Below are positions 8,666 to 17,648 of a stretch of 64,000 nucleotides of DNA, piece after piece. The DNA comes from Candidatus Melainabacteria bacterium (GTDB lineage: Bacteria > Cyanobacteriota > Vampirovibrionia > Obscuribacterales > Obscuribacteraceae). The translations under genes were made by a program, and so were the position numbers. Position 1 is the stretch's first letter. The number at the start of each line of letters is the position of its first letter. The DNA lies in assembly GCA_003963305.1 (NCBI GenBank), contig RXJR01000032.1, forward strand, positions 248,532-312,531. Reading direction: 5' to 3'. A model generated the notes under the pieces. It made no database searches. It was not told where the DNA came from and saw nothing but the letters and a program-made list of their open reading frames with translations.

Positions 8666-10287
8666 AACCACCACATTTTACTGAAAGGAGTTTGTCCGTA
8701 GAGAAATTGTACCGTGTCTATAAGTGAGCCACGCTTGCCGGGATAGGAAACGCTGGTGACAACTCCAGTCGGGTCGATTACAGCAGATATTCCGGTGTTC
8801 GTTGCCAACACCACAAAGCGTCCGTTTTCAACAGCTCGCATGACAGCAGCGGCGAGTATCTGCCGGTTCAGAAAGGACTGATGGAACCAACCTAAATTGG
8901 AGACATTTACTAGCAGATTGGCGCCGTGGCGCACTTCGTTGGAAACAAGATGCGGATAAATCAATTCGACACAGATCGAAACTCCGATACCGCCCCAGAT
9001 GCTGCGCAAAGGACGAGCCGATTTGGACTTCAAAAACACTTCCGGACTCAGAGGCAACCGCTCGTTGATAGTCTGACCGAGTGGACCAAGAGGGGCGAAC
9101 TCTCCAAATGGAACTAATCGCTGCTTGACGTAGAGGTTATCTCTGTTGGTTGTGCCGATCAGCCGAGCACCGTTGACGAGCCCGTTGCGCATCGCTTCAA
9201 TCGAGCCGACTATTATCTCTTTCTTTTCATGCGCGGCAACTCCTTTCAAACGCCCGGCAAGATTGCCGGGTGTCATCTGATCTGAGTTGAGAAGACCCTC
9301 TGGCAGAGCGATAATCGGCACACCAAGATTAGTTGCCAGTTTGGAATATCGATTCGCCACCTCAACCGGTTTTGAAGTCTTCAACCTGTCTTCTTCGATG
9401 GTGACATTGCCCTGCAATATCGCAACTGGAATCACAGGCGTCTGTTTGTAGAAGTTAGATTCCGCTCCGGGTCTCGTCGATAAAGCACTCTCCTGAATTT
9501 GCTCCGTGCCCCAGTTGGTAGCAGCCAGCACCACCATCAGTACCACGAGCGCATCAACCCAACAGCCGGCTTTTGGTGAAATCTGATCGACGCGTTCCTG
9601 CAGTTTCTGCGCCGCGCCACTGAACTCGAGGAATATCTCGGCGAGAACACAGTTAGACAAAATCAACAGGAAATCAATCAATCCACTTCCACCCAGCTTG
9701 GCGATCTGGATCAGTGGCATCTGATGCGATTGAGAGTACGCAAGCTGATTTACAGGCATGCCGACAAAAAACTCAGACGTTCCGATTACCCATTGGAAGA
9801 ACACCCAGAGAATCGGAACACTCAAGAGATATGGGAAAAACGGACGTTTGAAATGAGGGAAATATCCGGCTCGCAGCGGCAGGCAATAGACCAGCAGAGA
9901 GAAGACACCAATCAACAAAGCTTCGTGAATCGATTCCAGTGCCCAGACGAGCCCTGCCGCTTGCACCCCCAGCCAGTCGTCAAGACCAAGCCACCGCAAC
10001 GGAAACAAACCGAGGTACCAGCTCAAAGAGACAAGGTAGAAACCGATGCCGAATGCTATTCCTGTCAAAAAAGCTTCCATGCGCGTCGCACAACCACGCA
10101 ACAGCACCAGAAGTGGTGCCACACCGATCCAGGCCAGCCACCACTGATCGAATCCCGGGCTGCTCAAACCGAGCAGGCAACCGAAGGCGAAAGCAAAGGG
10201 AATTTTTTCGAACGACGAAAAACGCTGTAGCCAGGCCACAGAAGTTGTAGGCCCGAGATTCTCGACTAAGATCTCACTACTTTGCAT
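8662..10287 (-). CDS. lnt: Apolipoprotein N-acyltransferase
   Basis: 541 residues. An N-terminal half of about seven membrane helices is followed by a nitrilase-type periplasmic domain. The catalytic triad can be placed: Glu in IALPEGLLN, the Lys region in the central part, and Cys in VSICVELIYP. The motifs ANLLVNVSNLGWF and RAVENGRFVVLATNTGISAVIDPTG are typical of Lnt. The enzyme adds the third acyl chain to lipoproteins at the outer face of the inner membrane, which supports a diderm cell. Coupled to DUF192 by a 4-bp overlap. Confidence 0.95.
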   Translation of the reverse strand: MQSSEILVENLGPTTSVAWLQRFSSFEKIPFAFAFGCLLGLSSPGFDQWWLAWIGVAPLLVLLRGCATRMEAFLTGIAFGIGFYLVSLSWYLGLFPLRWLGLDDWLGVQAAGLVWALESIHEALLIGVFSLLVYCLPLRAGYFPHFKRPFFPYLLSVPILWVFFQWVIGTSEFFVGMPVNQLAYSQSHQMPLIQIAKLGGSGLIDFLLILSNCVLAEIFLEFSGAAQKLQERVDQISPKAGCWVDALVVLMVVLAATNWGTEQIQESALSTRPGAESNFYKQTPVIPVAILQGNVTIEEDRLKTSKPVEVANRYSKLATNLGVPIIALPEGLLNSDQMTPGNLAGRLKGVAAHEKKEIIVGSIEAMRNGLVNGARLIGTTNRDNLYVKQRLVPFGEFAPLGPLGQTINERLPLSPEVFLKSKSARPLRSIWGGIGVSICVELIYPHLVSNEVRHGANLLVNVSNLGWFHQSFLNRQILAAAVMRAVENGRFVVLATNTGISAVIDPTGVVTSVSYPGKRGSLIDTVQFLYGQTPFSKMWWL

Positions 10288-10401
10288 TGAAGTCGCTCAT
10301 GATGCCAGAGACAATGTTACACTTTGTTTGCGTGACCGTGATTTATAGGCGTTTACCTTAGGCACAGAAAGGCGATTAGTCTGAACAGTGAATCACAAGG
10401 A

Positions 10402-10932
10402 TTGCGAATTCTCGGGATAGATCCTGGCACTGCCACTGTTGGATATGGTGTGGTGCAATCGACCGGTGGTGGCGGTAAGGCATCGCTCCGTTATATCGCA
10501 TCCGGAATAATCAAAACGACGAATAGAGACACCACTGGCGACAGGCTCTCTATTATACGAACAGATATGCTAAGTCTCATCAGCGAATATAAGCCTGATG
10601 TCGTTTCTGTTGAAGCGTTGTTCTTTTTCAAGAATGCAAAGACGTTGGTTCCTGTCGCTCAAGCGCGCGGAGTAATTCTCGAAGCGGCGGCGTGCATGGG
10701 GCTTCCGACCTATGAATACACCCCCATGCAGGTCAAATTACATCTCACCGGGCACGGTCGAGCTGAGAAATATACAGTGCAACTAATCATTGCGCAGCTG
10801 TTAAATTTGCCAGAAATAATCAAGCCAGACGACGCTTCAGACGCCCTGGCAATCGCAGTGTGCCATGCCAGAATGTCGCCGATAACTACGGTCAGCTCGC
10901 AGTTGCAGGCTGGTCAGCAACTCAGTACTTAA
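10402..10932 (+). CDS. ruvC: Crossover junction endodeoxyribonuclease RuvC
   Basis: 176 residues, the normal length. RuvC resolves Holliday junctions with RuvAB. The acidic catalytic residues are present: Asp in ILGIDPG, Glu in VVSVEALFF, and the Asp pair in KPDDASDALAIAVCH. The N-terminus fits a start at TTG 10402 (RILGIDPG), but AAGGA touches this codon with almost no spacing, so an upstream non-ATG start (for example CTG 10381, nine bases after AAAGG) is possible. Its 3' end overlaps the convergent cobalamin-binding gene by 11 bp. Confidence 0.95.
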   Translation: MRILGIDPGTATVGYGVVQSTGGGGKASLRYIASGIIKTTNRDTTGDRLSIIRTDMLSLISEYKPDVVSVEALFFFKNAKTLVPVAQARGVILEAAACMGLPTYEYTPMQVKLHLTGHGRAEKYTVQLIIAQLLNLPEIIKPDDASDALAIAVCHARMSPITTVSSQLQAGQQLST

Positions 10933-11842
10933 TCCAGCCTGTGCCCTGGTGACCGAAGTTGAAGAGGGTGGGATGCAATATCTCCGCCATGATTTCCAGT
11001 GATTCAACAGCCCGTGGCCCCGGTCGGTTGAAATATTGATTACCGTCAGCGACATACACATGCCCGCTCTTCACAGCCTTGAGGGTTTTGTAGCTGGGCT
11101 TGTCAGATAGCAAATGCATCTCTTCAAGAGTTCTTTTTATATCGAAACCGCAGGGCGTCACGACGATGAAATCCGGATCATCCTTCTCTACCTGCTCCCA
11201 GGTCATCCAGGGAGAATGCTTTCCGGCCTCGCCGTACAAGTTCACCCCACCTGCCATTTCTATCAATTCAGGCATCCAGTTTCCGGCTGCCATCAACGGC
11301 TCGATCCACTCGATGCAGGCGACAGTCGGTTTCTTCTCAGTCTTTCGGGCAGCCTCCTGCGAGATTTGGTCCATCCGCTCTTTGTAGGAACGAACCAGCT
11401 CGACCCCTGTCTGCCTGGCACCCAGCGACGTCGCGACACGATCGATATCCAACCAGATATCTTCCAGGCAATTCGGCTCAAGCGAAATAATCTTCGGCCG
11501 AGACCTGATCGTCTCGCACGCCGCCGCCTCGACATCTTTCAAACTGACCGCACAAACTTCACATTGCGCTTGAGTGATGATGTGCGAGGGCGCCAGCTGG
11601 TCAAGAAGATCTGCATCTACTCGATATACGCTCACAGCTTCCTGAAGGATTGCCTTGACGCGCTGATCGATTTCATAACTGGTGCCATCAGTTTTAAACT
11701 TAGGACTCGTACATTGCGGCAGATCTTTGACCTGCGGCGGATAATCACACTCATGAGATCGTCCAACCAGCTCAGAGCCGAAACCAAGCGCGTAAACGAT
11801 TTCGGTGGCACTGGCGATAAGGGATACGATTCTATTGGTCAT
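10922..11842 (-). CDS. Cobalamin-binding (BtuF-like) periplasmic-binding-protein family
   Basis: 306 residues. The start RIVSLIASATEIVYALGFGSELVGRSHECDYP, the TQAQCEVCAVS segment, and SLEPNCLEDIW are typical of the BtuF/FhuD-type class III substrate-binding family annotated as cobalamin-binding proteins. There is no clear signal peptide, as in many members of this subgroup; it may act in the cytoplasm or be exported atypically. No ABC permease is adjacent. It starts 23 bp after the hydroxyacid oxidase gene, so the two are probably co-transcribed. Confidence 0.85.
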   Translation of the reverse strand: MTNRIVSLIASATEIVYALGFGSELVGRSHECDYPPQVKDLPQCTSPKFKTDGTSYEIDQRVKAILQEAVSVYRVDADLLDQLAPSHIITQAQCEVCAVSLKDVEAAACETIRSRPKIISLEPNCLEDIWLDIDRVATSLGARQTGVELVRSYKERMDQISQEAARKTEKKPTVACIEWIEPLMAAGNWMPELIEMAGGVNLYGEAGKHSPWMTWEQVEKDDPDFIVVTPCGFDIKRTLEEMHLLSDKPSYKTLKAVKSGHVYVADGNQYFNRPGPRAVESLEIMAEILHPTLFNFGHQGTGWIKY

Positions 11843-11865
11843 TATCTTTACTCACGGCGCGACTT

Positions 11866-12957
11866 CTATCGGCGATATTTAGCATCGATCAGATCAGGTG
11901 TAATATCGGCGATGGTCGGACATCCACTCAACGCCATTGCCAGATCGAACTCTGATCTCAACATTTCCAAGACGGTTTGTACCCCGCTTTGACCGGCCAC
12001 AGCCAACCCCCAGAGCATCGGTCGGCCGATTAAGACAGCCCTCGCTCCAAGCGCGATCGCTTTCAAAACGTCAGTACCTCGACGGATGCCACCATCCATA
12101 AATATTTCAACACGCCCGCCTACGGCGTCCACCACTTCAGGAAGAGCGCGAATAGTAGGGATAGTGGTATCGAGCTGACGCCCGCCATGATTGGAAACAA
12201 TGATTCCATCGGCACCATATTCGATGGCACGCTCGGCATCATCACCGCGCAAAATTCCTTTTACGAGAACAGGCAGTTTCGTAATCGACTTGAACCAGGC
12301 AAGATCTTTCCAGGCCAGACTCGTGTCGTACAGGGATGAGATGTATGCAGCCAAGCCCGATTCAGCAGAGTCACCCGGAAGCTGTTCAAGATAATTTCCG
12401 ATAAAGTTTTTGCAGACCAGACCGGCCGGTAACTTGAACTTGTTGCGCACATCACGCTCGCGGCGCCCCAGCAAGGGCGAGTCGACGGTCAAGACGAGTG
12501 CCGTATATCCAGACGCTTCCGCCCTCTCTACCAGGCTTCTTGTTACGTCCTTATCTTTATATACGTAGAGTTGAAACCAGAGGTTCTCAGAAGTGGCGGC
12601 TCGCACTTCTTCAATCGAATGATTCGACAGAGTGCTTAGAATCATGGTGGTGCCAAACTTTTCTGCCGCGCGTGCCGTCGCAAGTTCACCGTCAGCATGA
12701 GCCAGTCCTTGAAATGCCGCAGGCGCGATCAGAATCGGAGCTGAAACATTGCGACCAAGTACTGTTGTTGCCATGCTGCGATTGCTTACATCAATGAGCA
12801 TCCGTGGTCTCAGCCAGATATCCTGAAATGCTGCCATATTGGCACGCAATGTATTCTCGTCACAGGCACCACTAGAATAATAATCGTAGGCGAGAGTAGT
12901 AAGTTTAGTTTTCGCCACCTCTTCCAGGTCGAAAATGTTGATCGACGTGTTGGGCAT
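11866..12957 (-). CDS. FMN-dependent alpha-hydroxy-acid oxidase/dehydrogenase
   Basis: 363 residues from the ATG at 12957 (MPNTSINIFDLEEVA); an upstream in-frame start at 13029 would add 24 residues unlike the family. The TIM-barrel FMN enzyme motifs are visible: APAAFQGLAHADGELATARAA, the STLSNHSIEEV strand, and ADGIIVSNHGGRQLD, which has the active-site His of the SNHGGRQ signature, followed by FMDGGIRRGTDVLKAIALGA for phosphate binding. Relatives oxidise lactate, glycolate or mandelate; the substrate is not determined. Confidence 0.92.
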   Translation of the reverse strand: MPNTSINIFDLEEVAKTKLTTLAYDYYSSGACDENTLRANMAAFQDIWLRPRMLIDVSNRSMATTVLGRNVSAPILIAPAAFQGLAHADGELATARAAEKFGTTMILSTLSNHSIEEVRAATSENLWFQLYVYKDKDVTRSLVERAEASGYTALVLTVDSPLLGRRERDVRNKFKLPAGLVCKNFIGNYLEQLPGDSAESGLAAYISSLYDTSLAWKDLAWFKSITKLPVLVKGILRGDDAERAIEYGADGIIVSNHGGRQLDTTIPTIRALPEVVDAVGGRVEIFMDGGIRRGTDVLKAIALGARAVLIGRPMLWGLAVAGQSGVQTVLEMLRSEFDLAMALSGCPTIADITPDLIDAKYRR

Positions 12958-13263
12958 TTCCAGATTCTTCACAGAAATCTTCCTGTCTGTTTGGGTTATT
13001 TTGAGCTGGAGCAAACTCCAGCTATGCACTGGCTATTGCTTGAAAGTAGGTCGTTTGACGACTCCTGCAGTGCAGCCTTGAAATGCATTGCTGTGCTAGT
13101 TTACCGCGATTAGCAAAAAAAGCAGACAAGCCAACGCCCAGTTGGCGATGGCTAATCTGTTGACGCGGGAGAAAACCCAAAACGCTTTACTCTTCAACCT
13201 TAGCAAGCGTTGTTGGCAAATTTATGACATTTTCCATCTCACCTGTCGAAAAATCTAAATCGC

Positions 13264-13440
13264 TCAGAAATTATCGTAGTTATCACGAACTCGCGCCATA
13301 ATCGCTTCCATTTCATCGAGCTGACGCTTAAATTCCTTTCTTTGATTGAGAGCAGCCTTACATTCCTGCTCAACAAAAATAAAACCGATTCCTGCAAGGG
13401 GAAACAAAACAACTGAGGTTAGTATTGCCAGTCCACACAT
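13264..13440 (-). CDS. Small membrane protein with cytoplasmic or periplasmic coiled coil (58 aa)
   Basis: From ATG 13440 the frame gives one hydrophobic helix (CGLAILTSVVLFPLAGIGFIFV) followed by a charged helical tail (KEFKRQLDEMEAIMARVRDNYDNF). An in-frame GTG at 13488 is an alternative. It is divergent from the Cpx-like response regulator, 180 bp away, so it may share its promoter region. No family recognised. Confidence 0.5.
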   Translation of the reverse strand: MCGLAILTSVVLFPLAGIGFIFVEQECKAALNQRKEFKRQLDEMEAIMARVRDNYDNF

Positions 13441-13620
13441 AATAATTCTCGCCGAAGGGATTGCCGTTTTGCACTTCGTTGGACACAAACTGGTGTCGCC
13501 GACTGTCTAATTAAGCAGCATCTCTGTAAAGGCATTATGTTGACAAACCCTCCTTCTTTTAAGATTTTGTAAAGACGCAAAAGCTTGATATGATGCGGAA
13601 GATGGAACACCGGACGTACT

Positions 13621-14346
13621 ATGCAAACACCGAACACAATCACGCGTTTACTGCTTGTCGATGACGACGAAAAATTTTGTCGCCTGATTTCGGATTATCT
13701 GTCGCGATTTGGATACGAAGTGCATGCGGTGCACAGTGGCACTGAAGGCGTGCAGGTAGCTAAAGATGACTCCTGGCATGCAATTATTCTGGATGTGATG
13801 CTTCCGGGAATGGATGGGTTCGAGGTACTGCAGAAGCTGCGTGAATCCATTGCAACGCCGGTACTGATGCTGACTTCACTGGGAGAAGAAACTGACCGTA
13901 TCGTTGGTCTGGAGCTAGGTGCCGACGATTACTTGCCCAAAACATCATCACCGCGTGAATTGCTGGCCAGATTGCGCGCCGTGTTGCGTCGTGCCACACG
14001 ACCACTGCCGGAAACAGCCGAGCAACCAGCGCAAGAAATTGTGATCGGACCGATTCGCATCAATCTCGGCGCACGAGTGGCTTTTCTTGACGAGGAAACG
14101 CTGCCACTAACTCCAGTGGAATTCGATATTCTCGTTGTTCTGGCAAATTCGCGAGGGCGCGTCAAATCTAGAGAAGAGTTGATCAACGAAATTCGAGATC
14201 GAAACTACGACGTATACGATCGTTCTATTGATGTCCACGTTTCTGCATTGAGAAAAAAGCTGCACGACGATCCTAAATCTCCAAAGTTTATTCGCACAGT
14301 TCGTGCGGCAGGATATATGCTGATCCACCCAAATGAGAAACTCTGA
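13621..14346 (+). CDS. OmpR/CpxR-family response regulator
   Basis: 241 residues. Receiver domain with the acidic pocket (LLVDDDEK), phospho-acceptor Asp58 (IILDVMLPGMDG), Thr/Ser switch (MLTSLGEETD) and Lys in DYLPKTSS. The C-terminal winged helix has LTPVEFDILVVLANSRGRVKSREELI and the RSIDVHVSALRKKL recognition region. The stop overlaps the kinase start (TGATG), so regulator and kinase are made together. The Lys motif is followed by TSSPRELLARLRAVLRRA, close to CpxR. Confidence 0.95.
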   Translation: MQTPNTITRLLLVDDDEKFCRLISDYLSRFGYEVHAVHSGTEGVQVAKDDSWHAIILDVMLPGMDGFEVLQKLRESIATPVLMLTSLGEETDRIVGLELGADDYLPKTSSPRELLARLRAVLRRATRPLPETAEQPAQEIVIGPIRINLGARVAFLDEETLPLTPVEFDILVVLANSRGRVKSREELINEIRDRNYDVYDRSIDVHVSALRKKLHDDPKSPKFIRTVRAAGYMLIHPNEKL

Positions 14347-16055
14347 TGAAAGTGCGGTTTCCACTCTATGCGCAAACGATCAGTTTTCTGCTGATTCACT
14401 TGATACTACTTTTGGTGCTCTTTCTAGCTCTCTTCAATACCAAGTTCGGTCCGGGCTGGGACGCAGTTTTATCAAGCCCGATGGGCGATCGCGTGGAAGC
14501 AATCGGCTGGGTGATTCAAAAGCAACTGGAAGTAAACAAGCAAGGCGAGTGGAATAATGTACTGGAAGAATTCGGAAAGTTCTACGGCGTCGATTTCTAT
14601 CTTTTTGATTTTTCGGGCAAACAACTGGCAGGTCAATCGATCACTCTGCCTGAATCAGTTGAGCACGAGGTAGTACGACGCCGTCGCATTGGACCTGGCG
14701 CACCGGGCGGGAACGATCGCGAGGGTCCGCCGCCGGGTGCACATCTACCCGGAGCGATACCAGATGATGGACCGTTGGGTGCTCATCCACCTGGTGCCGC
14801 TCCCGTAGATGGACCGGTGGGCGCACATCCACCCGGTCCCGCTCCCGCAGATGGACCGCCGGGTGCACATCCACCCGGTCCAGCTCCCGCAGATGGACCG
14901 TTGGGTGCTCATCCACCCGGTCCCGCTCCGGCAGATGCGTCACAGCCTGAAGGTCCGCCACCGGGCGCGGTGCGACATCGATTCCGCGGTCGCTTCATTT
15001 TGCACAGCACAGCTCCCGATAAGTTCTGGATCGGCATTCGAATTCCGATTTCGCGGAACAATCACATCGTGCCAGGTACGTTGCTTGCCTCTGCCGATAA
15101 CCTCTGGCAGACCGGCGTCTTCTTCGATTTCAAACCAGTGCTTATTCTCGTTGGCGGCGTTCTGCTTTTGTCAGTAACTTTCTGGTGGCCGTTCGCTTAC
15201 AGAATTACAAGGGCGCTTGCCGAAATGACAAAAGTGACAGAAAAAATTGCTGAAGGTCGTTTCGAGTCACGAGTCAAAGTAAACAAATGGGACGAAATAG
15301 GCTCGATGGGCGAGGCGGTAAATCAGTTAGCTTCGCGGCTTAACACTTTTGTGACGGGCGAAAAACGCTTTCTTGGCGATATTGCTCACGAACTTTCATC
15401 ACCACTGGCGCGCCTGCAAATCGGATTGGAGTTGCTCGAAACTACTGCCACCAGCGAACAAGAATCAATGCTCAACGACATTCGAGAAGAAGTGGAAGAG
15501 ATGACTCACCTGATAAACGAATTGCTCGCCTTCTCGAAGGCGGGACTGCAAGGCAAAGAAATTGAATTGAAGCCGATCAATCTTTCGGAACTTCTCAGCA
15601 GCGTGACACTTAAAACAGCATCCGAACAAATTGTGAAACTAGACATTGAAAAAGATCTTTGCGTGCTGGGAGATCAGATGTTGCTGGAGCGAGCTTTCGG
15701 CAATGTCTTCCGCAACGCAGTGCGTTACGCGTCGGCAGACGGAGACATAAAGGTAAAAGCGAACAGAGCGGGCAGAGACATAAGCATAATCACGTCAGAC
15801 AATGGTCCCGGCGTGCCACCGGCAGCGCTCGAACATCTCACCGAACCATTTTTCAGACCGGAACCTTCACGCAGTCGAAGCTCAGGAGGAACGGGGCTGG
15901 GGCTGGCAATAGTTCAAACTTGCATCGAATCTTGCAACGGCTCGCTCTCGATTCGCAACAAGCAACCAAGAGGTCTCGAAGTCGAAATTCGACTGCAAGC
16001 GGCAGAAAACACTGCGCCGGTCGCTTCGGCGCCTAAAAAATCCGACGCTTCTTAA
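14346..16055 (+). CDS. CpxA-like sensor histidine kinase with a Pro/Gly-rich repeat in its sensor region
   Basis: 569 residues. TM1 at ~11-31, an extracytoplasmic region of ~230 residues, TM2 at ~264-285, then HAMP, HisKA with phospho-acceptor His348 in FLGDIAHELSSPLARLQ, and an HATPase domain (N box around FGNVFRNAVRYA; DNGPGVPP; GGTGLGLAIVQTCIESC). The H-box has SSPL rather than RTPL, as in CpxA relatives. Within the sensor, residues 145-198 are four 14-residue GAHPPGPAPADGP-type units. The module with the regulator just upstream and a Spy-like protein 870 bp downstream mirrors CpxR-CpxA-CpxP. Confidence 0.93.
   Translation: MKVRFPLYAQTISFLLIHLILLLVLFLALFNTKFGPGWDAVLSSPMGDRVEAIGWVIQKQLEVNKQGEWNNVLEEFGKFYGVDFYLFDFSGKQLAGQSITLPESVEHEVVRRRRIGPGAPGGNDREGPPPGAHLPGAIPDDGPLGAHPPGAAPVDGPVGAHPPGPAPADGPPGAHPPGPAPADGPLGAHPPGPAPADASQPEGPPPGAVRHRFRGRFILHSTAPDKFWIGIRIPISRNNHIVPGTLLASADNLWQTGVFFDFKPVLILVGGVLLLSVTFWWPFAYRITRALAEMTKVTEKIAEGRFESRVKVNKWDEIGSMGEAVNQLASRLNTFVTGEKRFLGDIAHELSSPLARLQIGLELLETTATSEQESMLNDIREEVEEMTHLINELLAFSKAGLQGKEIELKPINLSELLSSVTLKTASEQIVKLDIEKDLCVLGDQMLLERAFGNVFRNAVRYASADGDIKVKANRAGRDISIITSDNGPGVPPAALEHLTEPFFRPEPSRSRSSGGTGLGLAIVQTCIESCNGSLSIRNKQPRGLEVEIRLQAAENTAPVASAPKKSDAS
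14778..14939 (+). repeat. 42-bp tandem repeat inside the kinase sensor domain
   Basis: Four units (14778-14819, 14820-14861, 14862-14903, 14904-14939) encode GAHPPGxAPxDGPx. The flanking sequence has further degenerate copies (GAHLPGAIPDDGPL before, EGPPPGA after). Each unit holds one His, so the repeat could bind metal or act as a flexible spacer. Confidence 0.85.
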
Positions 16056-16138
16056 TCAGGACCGCTTTCGCTCCCAAAATCGGACTTCTCGTAGATCAAG
16101 ATTGATTCGACTTAAAAAATCCGACGTCTCGTGATCAA
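16034..16138. repeat. Three short repeats at the convergent ends of the kinase and a small gene
   Basis: TAAAAAATCCGACG is found at 16034-16047 and 16113-16126, each followed by a related TC-rich stretch and ATCA. A degenerate third copy (AAAATCGGACTTCTCGT) lies at about 16076-16092. The first copy encodes the last residues of the kinase up to its TAA. The last copy spans the end of the small convergent gene. Confidence 0.6.
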
Positions 16139-16399
16139 ATTTCCAATTACGATGACCATAGATACGAGCCCGGCAGCCTGTCCAACACGCTGAGCTTGCC
16201 ATGCACCGGAGCCGACATTATGACGCTCTGGCTCTTTGACTAACTGAACCTTGGGAATCACAGCTTTATTGGCACAAGTGTTGACGATGTCTCGAACTCC
16301 GTCCACAGGACCCTGAATCAGAGTATGCGCAAATGATTCCGTGAAACCGCCGACTAAGTCGTTGTCGCGACTTTCATCTCTGCAACCGTCTTCGCTCAT
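16112..16399 (-). CDS. Small protein of unknown function with a C-terminal hydrophobic segment (95 aa)
   Basis: The ATG at 16399 is chosen because GAGGTG lies about 8 bases upstream; the frame is open further up. The protein is polar and acidic at first (SEDGCRDESRDNDLVGGF), with a middle VDGVRDIVNTCANKAVIPKVQLVKEPERH, and ends with a hydrophobic stretch (AGLVSMVIVIGNLI) and a basic tail (TRRRIF). Convergent to the kinase gene. Not recognised. Confidence 0.6.
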   Translation of the reverse strand: MSEDGCRDESRDNDLVGGFTESFAHTLIQGPVDGVRDIVNTCANKAVIPKVQLVKEPERHNVGSGAWQAQRVGQAAGLVSMVIVIGNLITRRRIF

Positions 16400-16701
16400 G
16401 TATGCACCTCGCACGCAATCTCTGATTTGAGTTTCTCTGCACTCGATTTTATCCGAACTGCGGTAGAGCAAGAGCGCCCGGAGGATAAAATTCACGACCG
16501 CGAGATTAAACCTGTGAAGTGTCGACTTTACTCTTCATCCCACGGCAAAACACTTGCGCTTCAGGGCTTTTCAGCCTTTACAATTCCTTTGCAAAAATCC
16601 CTCCAAAAAACATATCTGCTTTACGAGCTTGCGATTAGATAAGTAATGTCGGCAGTTGCACTGTTGATTCGCGAAACAAGCGACGTATCTAACGGAGCTG
16701 C

Positions 16702-16863
16702 ATGAAAAAAGAGGTAGACTCGAAACTGGACATCAACAAAAAATATCCCGTCGAGGAATTCAAAATTGCTGTCTTTGTTTTATTCTTAGTTCTGCTGATT
16801 TTAATTGCAGTATCGGTAGTAATGGTAACGTCGTCGAACCATCCCGGAGTTTCAATGATCTAG
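16702..16863 (+). CDS. Small single-pass membrane protein (53 aa)
   Basis: ATG 16702 is preceded by GGAG at a good distance (AACGGAGCTGC). The product is a charged N-terminus (MKKEVDSKLDINKKYPVEEF), one long hydrophobic helix (KIAVFVLFLVLLILIAVSVVMV) and a short polar end, closing at TAG 16861. It lies 65 bp before the Spy-like gene on the same strand, so it may be part of the Cpx-like module. The clean ribosome binding site and the amphiphilic design make it likely real. Confidence 0.6.
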   Translation: MKKEVDSKLDINKKYPVEEFKIAVFVLFLVLLILIAVSVVMVTSSNHPGVSMI

Positions 16864-16928
16864 GACAACGCCAAGAATTAAAGTGATTCAGTCACAATTA
16901 CAAATGACGCATGAAATGGAGTTCTACA

Positions 16929-17648
16929 ATGAAATTATCAAACGCACTTTTCGCCAACGTTTTACTGGCCGGCGGTCTACTTGCAGTTCCAGCAATGGCC
17001 GTAGAAAACAAGGATGCCACTTTATCTAGTGGCACAAGGGCAGATGTGATTGCAGAAGGTCCTGGTGGCGGCGGCGGTGACCACCATGATTGGAAGAAAC
17101 CGAGAATGACTGATGATCAGCTAATTCAGATGGCAGCATTAAAAGACAAATATCTGTCATCCACAGCTTCACAAAGAGATCAGCTGGAAGCATTGCATCG
17201 CCAACTTAGAACCGCACTGGCGAAACCCGAGATCAACCGGTCCGAAGTGCTTTCGATACAGTCTCAGATGAACTCAATCCGAGATGATCTGGACACCAAG
17301 AAGATGAACAACAAGTTGGACTTTATTGCACTTTTGACACCAGAGCAAAAAGACCACTTCAGACATCACATGCTCATCGCTAATGCTTTTGGCGGCGGCC
17401 ACGGGTCATGGGGCCACGGGGGAGGATGTGGCGGAGGCGGCTTCCATGGTCGGGGTGGTCACCATCACCACGGTCCGAGAATGGGCGCGGGCGGACCTGC
17501 CGGACCAGAGGGTCCTGGAGGTCCAGGCGGACCGGGCGCCCCAGGCGGGGCTCCCAGATTGGGCTTCGACGGCGACGGTCCGGGACCGCTGGCATTCGAT
17601 GCGCCGGACGCAGGATTCATGGGACCGGACGGTCCAGACGGCGAATAA
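16929..17648 (+). CDS. Spy/CpxP-like periplasmic protein with His/Gly/Pro-rich tail
   Basis: 239 residues from ATG 16929 (TGGAG upstream; an ATG at 16911 is in frame but lacks a site). Signal peptide ending near AVPAMA. The middle (MTDDQLIQMAALKDKYLSSTASQRDQLEALHRQLRTAL ... LLTPEQKDHFRHH) is the helical hairpin of the Spy/CpxP/heavy-metal-resistance family, with a fair LTxxQ motif. The last ~95 residues are Gly/His-rich (GHGSWGHGGGCGG, RGGHHHHGP) then collagen-like GPxG repeats. CpxP proteins bind misfolded envelope proteins or metals and restrain the CpxA sensor. The tail suggests metal binding. Confidence 0.8.
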   Translation: MKLSNALFANVLLAGGLLAVPAMAVENKDATLSSGTRADVIAEGPGGGGGDHHDWKKPRMTDDQLIQMAALKDKYLSSTASQRDQLEALHRQLRTALAKPEINRSEVLSIQSQMNSIRDDLDTKKMNNKLDFIALLTPEQKDHFRHHMLIANAFGGGHGSWGHGGGCGGGGFHGRGGHHHHGPRMGAGGPAGPEGPGGPGGPGAPGGAPRLGFDGDGPGPLAFDAPDAGFMGPDGPDGE

